64,000 bases of DNA from Congeria kusceri (Eukaryota; Mollusca; Bivalvia; Myida; Dreissenidae): NCBI GenBank assembly GCA_027627225.1, contig CM051025.1, positions 53,880,181 to 53,944,180 of the forward strand, read 5' to 3'. The notes below the pieces were generated by a model. It saw only the letters and a program-made list of their open reading frames with translations, ran no database searches and was not told the DNA's origin. Both the position numbers and the translations under genes were made by a program. Positions 49,460-58,400 of this stretch are shown one piece after another; positions within the stretch are counted from its first letter, which is position 1; every line of letters starts with the position of its first letter.

Positions 49460-52400
49460 TAATGTATCTCAAACGACCCAAAAGGGAAAGAATTTGATCA
49501 AGATAATGCAATTGTTAATTTGTACCGAAAAGTATCCCAATGTTAAGGATACATTTTCGTCCCAGTTATCCAGTGTGACCGCTACAACTTCCGACGATAT
49601 CTCAGTGTTACTGAAAAATATGCTAAAAACATTGGTATGACATTAAAAGAATATTGTATTAGGATTGAACGACATTAAATGCCATTGTCATTGTCATTGT
49701 TTTTGACCCTCGATATTTCATAATTTTCCTAAACAACGAATGCAAAAACAACATGAAAAAGCGACAATATATATTTGAACCTGTTAGGTAATAGATTTAA
49801 TAATTGTTTTGTGTATATATAATGTATGCTTGTAGATTTAAGTTTCTTATACGACCACCTGTTACTGTCTCCTGTGTCAGACGAGAGAATGCCGGATAGG
49901 TTTTTATAAACAACTGCTGACAATGACGATGATTCTGACACACGCAAGCAAACACATGTATTGTAGACAAATCCATCTCAAAGTCGTACACGTCGTTGAA
50001 AATGGGAGTGAATTTGTTAAAACGAAGACACAACACATTGCATGGTAACTAAAAAATTAAATACGCATATACAAAGTGCATTAAAGTGCAATGGTCAACT
50101 TGAGCCACCTGTACTTGTTTAATATACAAGGTTATAGATCCAGCACACTGTTGTGATAAGTTTTCATTAATAAAGCTATTGCTTGAAGATTTGAAGGTAC
50201 AACTTTAAGTTTTAAATATGCTTTAACTATCCACATTATTGTGTACAACATGTGCATTACACATTGCTATCTCACTGATTAGACTGATACTGTTTTTTTA
50301 TTCTGTACCGAGATTCGCAAGCCATAATTGCTCGTGAATCAAATGTCGAAGGGTAACTAATGTATACAATGTTTTGATGCTTGCCTGGAGTTAGAGGTCA
50401 ACAATCTGTTTTAATAGGAAGCATATCAGAAGGAATAGTTGCAAAACAAATACTATCCACAATAATGCTCATTTAAACTGTGCCGTAAGAATCACGATTC
50501 ATTATGATGTCTTGTATAAGGTGTATTTAAATAATTATAATCATTTGGAAATAACCGATTCTACGTTAATTTGGATCCTTCCTAATTGTACTGCACTGTA
50601 TTTAGCAGAAATAAAGTATAGACTTGCTTTTAATATTCCTTCGGATTTGTATAGTGCAAACAAACGACAGGTTTTCGCTAAAAAAAATGTGACTACTACT
50701 AGTACATAGTCGCACAATGTATACAGACATCATTATCTTACAGTTTGATAGCCCGCAAAATGATTGTTGTTGTATTAAATTGTGCTAAAAAAAAAACAAT
50801 TGCATGTTCTTACCATGCTTAAACTTGATTTAATATAACTATAAAATATTTCATATAGGAGTAAAAATCTCGTCTCACCAACTGTACACGTGAAGTTGGT
50901 GTTTGTCCAATGGAAATCAGAATTACAGTTAGTCGTGTCATTTCTGTTGAACAGGTAGCCTGAGTTGCCATTTATTTTTGAAACCGTTCCGTATGTTGTG
51001 ACCTTCGAAGTTAGGTTGGCATTTTTTGACGCGCTTAAGGTCCACAATCTAAGTCTTTTAATGTTCAACATAAAGTAAGATAATTCAATTACTATAACAA
51101 AACAAATACAAAGTTATAATTACAAAAGTGTTTTTAAGAATTGTTGACCTGCGGATGGGCAGGCACTTTATATAGGTTTTAATAATTTTTGCCAGTGAGA
51201 TAGAATACACGATAGTTCCGTTCATAAGTGCTAGTAATAAACCGCAGTCTGAAAAGAACGGAATCACTATAGAAGGTAGTATTCTTTATTACATGCCAGA
51301 ATTGCGATCGACCTTAATGTTGTATTTTCTGTATACACGATATTCCCGTTTATAAGCGCTGGTAATAAACCGCAGTCTGAATAAAAACGGAGTCATCATG
51401 TTTGATAGTTGCTATTAAATAATGCAATTACCAAACTGTTTTCATGCAATTGCATCAATAGCCTTTGAATGGAAACACACAAACGGTGTTTTGCTGATAA
51501 CATGTGGATTACTTCAATGGTTACATAATTGTGAGCTTTTTGAAGTAACAAAAAGGCGTAAACCCGAAATTATTCGTTTACTGAAATTGTTGAATGTATT
51601 ATATATTTCAAACTTCAAATACTGTGCAACATGTTTCAAAGACGGCCCTCAAAATGACTTGTTTTGCTTTTTTACAATTGATACTAGTGTTAGAAGTAGA
51701 GTTATTCATGAAATGGACAGTGTGCAAATTACCACTGGGTTTACATAAATCATGCGAACTGATTCCGTCTGCGTAAACGGGCAAGAAATTAGTTCCAATA
51801 ATATGAAACACAATTATTAACTTTAACAATGTATGAAAATTTAAAGACCACTAATTCTTTATTTCTATCATTTCGGTCCTGACAATCAACTTAAATGCGC
51901 GTTAAATACATTAAATGTTGTACCGTTCTTGTCACTGAGCCCATTGCAGAGGTGTATGGTAAGAGCAACGAACGACAAATCTGCTGGGAAATTGATTATC
52001 ATTTTTGTTACAAATATGATCCAAACCATTTTGTCTTTACACGATTGGTATAACGTGATTTATATTTGCTCTTTCAGTTATCCGTTTTCTGTGGCGGCGA
52101 CAGTACATTAAAATATGCAATTTTAACCAACTTTGACATTGTTCTGTTATCAAAGGTGTCGAGGCCAAATATGCGTGATCCTTAACTGCTTTAACAATTA
52201 AACTTAAAGTGAAAAAATGCATTAAAGTTTATCCTTCGGTGTGTGTTTATTAGAGATAATGGCTCAGAAAATGATTATTGGATTATATGAATTGTTAATG
52301 TTACAGCTAAAATGTAATTGCATATAGTGCTGTTTATTCTTACAGTGTATCGGTTTTGTTCTTCTATAACCAGGCACTGGATATTTGTCCAGGACGTCAT

Positions 52401-55400
52401 CCTGGCGCCCGTAACATTCCGGATTTCAGCTGTCACGTTGTCCTGTGTACGTGTCCTGACTTGTAGTGTTGCCATGGAACCTGGAAGAATGTAGTAAAAC
52501 TTAACGTAAACACTGAGGCACGCTGCTCCAGCAGGTAGCAACTGTGAGTACGTGTAAGGCAGTGAAATATTCTTTTCGCAGAATGGAGGTTCAAAGAGGG
52601 CAAACAATTCATCATCTGAAAAGTTTTTCCGAGATTATAAGTATTCCGCTTTATCCAGTGACCACACCAATGTCATAAACGCCTGTTATACTGGAACCAT
52701 TATAATTTGCGCGCAATCCATAAAAAAGCAAACATGGTATTTATCCGTTCATGCTATATTCAAAGCCAGTGTTAACTTATATTATATTTAAATATCGATG
52801 TGTTTGGTCAATTTCCGTTTTAATATCTGGTGCGGTCAATGGAACGATTGTTTGTGTTCTTTTATGATATAACTTCTATGTAAATAATGTACTTATCATT
52901 TGCTTTTAAACTGAATTTTAGATAAGAAGATAATTAAATAATGGAAGCATTTACATTGAAGTTGCTGACGTAATTTCAATCAAATAACAATGTATTGCTT
53001 ATTTAAAGTGTAGTGAAACATGCCGAATTCAAGAATAGATTTGACTTCTATGTAAATAATACAAACATCAGTTATTACTATTCTAAATTGTAAAAAAAGA
53101 ATATAATTGAATAATGGGAATGTTTACATTTTTAGTTGATGGTACAATTTAAATATTGCTTATTTTGAAGTGTAGTGAAAAATATATATGCCGAATTCAA
53201 CAATAACTTTCAGTTATAAAATTGCTTAAACTATACACACCATATTATTCCGTTACTGCTTTCCTAAAAGTGTGCCTTTTAACTGTATTTGTTTGAATTG
53301 TGTTCTGAAATGTTTTTGATAGTATAATAACAATTAATAAATGTCTTTACCACCATTATTTTTAAGTTTTCGACTTGAGAATGGAAACTCTTCGTTCCAT
53401 AAATGTCCATAAATCACCAACGTATATCCACAGATGTTGTTGTTTGTAAATGAACAATCGCCAAACACGTGCGCCGTATGATACCTGGTTGGTCAGATGA
53501 TCCATCTATAGCGATGAAACATAACACGGTTAAAAATGTGTTTCCTCTTTTCATTATCCATTTTATAATTTTGAGACGGATACACACGATAAAAATAGCG
53601 ATACAAATTCATAGTAACATACATGAACTTGTTTCATACAGTCAATATCAGTTTCATAATTTTGAGAAGTATACATTCGTTATGAATGTGAAGCATATGC
53701 TTCGTTACGCATAGAATACATACAAAACTATCTATTAAAACAACCACTTCATATAACTTAATAGTTAAGACTCGTAAGTTACGCCTGAATTGGCGCTTAT
53801 TAGCTTTGGACCTTGCCAATAACCCGAACAAATGTAATAAATCATACTTCGTACTTATGGACCAACTTCCGGTCGCTTCACACTCTGAAGTACTCGATCC
53901 ATTCAATACATACCCAGTGTCACAGATAATTGTAACTATAGTCCCCAAAACACTTTCATTGGAAGAAACATTGCCGTGCACTGGTACAATAAGAGTGCCA
54001 CAGTCTGAACCCATAGCGGTATATCATATGCATATATATATGATAAGAACATCACCATATACTAGAGTAGCTCTAAAATACTAATTACGTTAACGAACTA
54101 AAGTTAATAATCAAAAACTAATGCAAATAATTAATGTATTGATTTCATGTGTTGAGACAACAAATTTGAAATAAAATCAATGACTTTAAACCAAAATATG
54201 TGTCCAGTTAACCAGGACAAACAAATATAAAATTACTTAAAACATGTCCATTGCGCTGCAATTTTACTAAGGCCAGAGTTTCTCTATTTATTGGTTCTCG
54301 GACATTTTTGGAAAAGTGTTCTGATGGGGGAGGGAAAAATGCAAAGAAAAAGAAAAAAAAACACAGGCTTCAGTAAATTAATTACTAGAATTTCACAAAT
54401 GGAAACGGGCAATGATATTAAAACTTAATAACTTAATCACTGAATCATATGCTTGTCTTAAAGACTAATCCATGCATGTCCAAGTACATGCCTTTACACG
54501 GCGAGACTGCGAATGGCTCATTAGTGAAAACTAACTGAATATATCTTCTGAATAAATAAATATACACCAAACAAATTTGTTAATTATAGTTTTGATAAAA
54601 ATTATAATGTGTATTTAATATATTTAATACAATTATTCTTATATCTTAATTTGATTTACTGAGTATTTTCTTCTGACTTGTTGGATGATATTTAAAATAA
54701 CAGAGAGCAGATCACACGAATCATACATCGACATACAGTCACAATGCATGTTACATGCAATATAGTCATTTCTTCGGCGTTTATTTGTGTGTGTGTGTTG
54801 TTTTTTTTTGCATTCCATGTAACAGGTTGAAACCATGTTACCATATCGGTTACATTCTACATTATTTATTTGTTTGCGTTTTGGAAAAAATCGGGTCGGC
54901 GGATCCGAGAACATAGAAATCAACAAACTCTCGCCTAAAGACAAAGTTTCTACTTTGTGTACTTATATGCGTATATAAATTTTATTTAAAAAACATCAGA
55001 CGAATGTATTATGATTAAAATACATTTTAAATAGTTATATGCAATGCTAAATTGTACTTAAATAATGACTGTACGAGTAAACGATAATACCATAACAAAA
55101 GAAGTTACTTACATGTATGATCTTCGTCAAATCTTGCAACAAAATAATTACCTATGAAAGTACATGTATGACCCGTAAAGTTCCACCTACCGTTTGCTTC
55201 GCACTTTCAAGTTTTTATCTCCGACCAAAAGGTGTCCATGGTCACACGTTATTGTTGCAATAGATCCAAATGTGTTATTTATTGTGGTCACAGCCTATGA
55301 TCGGGTGCCATCAATGGTCCACAATCTAGCGAAAGAATGACTTATCCATTAGTATATTTAGCACAATATGTAATTTGTGGTTGAATACATTTTTGGAAGC

Positions 55401-58400
55401 ATGGTACACTACCGCACATTCATTTAACCAGAACTTTAAATAAAATACAATGCTGTCGTGTGTATACTAGCAACGTTTTTAATAACTACAATGTATTTGA
55501 TCGTATAGAGTAAATTACGTCATTCATACTTGTAATAAATGGTCGGATGTTCTGTTATTACATAATTATTAGCTGTTTCAAATATTATAAAACAACTCAA
55601 AACGTAAACAATTGTGCAAGGATTTATATTGATAAGAAAATGAAATAAATATTACAAGTATTATAAAAGAGTAAATATACCTCAAGATGTTAATAGTTAA
55701 GATCGCAATGTATAACGGTTACATGACATACGGCGTATGTTGGTAGTTACCCATTTTTCGAAAGTGTACTACACATCTTGCCTCAAACATACCTACAGGC
55801 TGGCAGAATGACGCATTAGCGTCCCATATCCACTGGCGGCATGAAACGTTAGAACTCCCAATCAAGTCATAACCATCATCGCAATAAAATTCAGCAGTAA
55901 CCTTGTTGTACATCACTTTTCCGTGGTCGATTTGTAATGTATCACATGCTATGCAAATGCAAAACAAGACTTCAAGGTGGTTATAAATGATGTTTGCATT
56001 TAAATAATATGAACATTCGAACAATACAGTTTCTAAGGTTCTTGTTCTGGTTTTCCTAAGTACGAGCAGATATTCATTCACATAGATGTATTTAAACAGG
56101 ACTTGTTAATTCGTGTTTGAAATACAAAGTTCATAAATGTTTATGCGTTTGTCCAAATAAAAGGCAGTAAACATATGCCATTAAGATGAAAGTCGGTAAA
56201 TGTCAATTACCTCTACAAAATTCTATATTGTCCAGTCCTACAAACCCGAAATCTTCTTCGTAAGCACCAAATGCAATCTGAAAGCAATTTCGTCAGTACT
56301 TTTATTTTATTTCAGGAAAAATAATCTTTATATTTGTTCACACATGTAGATATTATCTATGTTATTGAATTGTTTTATTGCTAATTTACATGGTATAAAT
56401 GTTGACATTTCCCTTGTACACACATCATTAATCGCATTGTTAACCTAAAAAAGTTGTCAGAAGTAATTTTTTGTATAACATAATAATACTTTATATCTTA
56501 TCAGTTCAATGATATGGTACAACACGTGCAAATGAATATTTTACAGTGATTAAATTTAAAACATAATTTAATGTTATTGTCCTAATTTAGAACATTACAA
56601 TAATTGCATATACTGTCTTCAATATTACTGTATTATTATACTACTATTTTAGAATGTATGTTATACCGTAAAATCTGCTTCAGTTAAGTTGATATTTTCG
56701 TGCGTTCAGTTCTTTTGTAAAATATTGGTTCTCTTCCAGTATTTAGTTGTAGTGTTTGTGGAGGGTTCTATTGTTTTCAAACATAGCAAACCCTTTGGCC
56801 GCGCATGGCGTACCAAATTGTTATCTGGTATTGTCCAGCAGGCTGTATAGGTGATGTAATTGTGACAGATGTATTCTCGTTGCTTACCGGTCGTAATAGC
56901 AAAATTGGTCATCTGTAATTTAAATTTTAAAAAAATCTAACGTCAATCGTACATTTTAATGCTATAAACTTAACAAACACTCAGAAACGTATGACAAGCT
57001 CTATGCATTGTTCATAACTAAGGTTGTGGGTCATATATCAAGTGCGATTTCAGGATTTGGAGTAAGAATGTAGCTTTTTGAAGAGATCCTAGATGTATAC
57101 TATGATTATATGCACATAATTTGATGAAAACGCTGATTAAATACCATATTTCGCTGAGAGAGAATGTGAATAGTTAATGTTAGGTTGATCATTTTACTTT
57201 ATATTAAAATACTATTTCAATTATATGGATTATAAATATTAAACATATACAAGCAAGCTATGTAATCTTTTACACCACGTATTAGGGCTTCTTCCCGAGA
57301 TGCACAACGATGATCTGTTATTTGTACTATATGTTGTTTAAATCTTGTTAACAAGAAGGGATTTAGCTGATAATTGTATTTACTTCATTTCATCGTGCCT
57401 CAGAAAGTTGCAATTCTGTTGCTCTGGTGAACATTAAACCGTTGAGTGATTTAGCTGTAATTCAATTGAATTAATATTCTCTTGTATTACTGTTTAATTT
57501 GAATTGCAATGCTATGAGGTTAAAGTTTATTTACAATTGCGTATTTTGTGATTAATTCTGAGCTAAGTGTGAGGCTCGGCATGCCTTTAAACCGGTTTAA
57601 ACCCCCAATTCTTGCATTGACCGTTCCAAGGCGGTGACCCTAGTTTTCATTTTTATGTTTTGTGATGTGTTGTACGTATTGTCCTGTATTGTATATACAA
57701 TTGGTCACTTGCCTCAAATAAAGGATGGTAATAAAGGTTTCTCTCCTGATGGAGTTTCAATATTCCTATATTTAAAAAAAAAATCGAATCTATGAAAATT
57801 TAAGGGTGGCGTTTAAGCACACACTGGTCACTTTTCATATATTTGTCTGCACATACAAAGATATAATTATAATAATATTCAATTGAGAGTACATGTATAT
57901 AGACAACTTTGTTCATCAATTGCTTAAGCTAATCAATCAAAATCATTAGACGTCAGAACATCTTTTGCCAACAGACTAAACATTCACCTTCATGTATAGA
58001 ATTATCTGGTTCGTTTATAAACCTGTTGAAAAAATAAAATCATAACTGCACAATGAATTGAAATGATTACATAATGTTTAAGAAATAATTGACGGGTAAC
58101 TGTTGGTTATTGCGGTAATAACCAACGGTTTGGAGTTCCGAAGCGTAGGAATTAAACCACGAGGGCGGTAGCCCGAGTGGTTTGCTAACAAGCATCGGAA
58201 CGACAAACCGTTGGTTATTAACGCAATAACAAACTGTTACCCGTCAATAATTTCGATTCTAACACGATCTAATATAAAATTCTTATTTTTATAGGTTATG
58301 AATGAGAACTATATTTATCTATACTCCGCCCATTTCCCGAGAAGTGCATTCACACGTGCATTTCTGTGACCTCAATAAATCATAACAATTCAAAATGACT

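Noticed and set aside
49311..49511. Poly-Asn frame
   Set aside because: Product of the (TTA)n microsatellite.
51422..51748. 108-codon plus-strand frame
   Set aside because: No domain, and it overlaps a minus-strand stretch that has a better acceptor and cysteine-rich content. Neither is proven.
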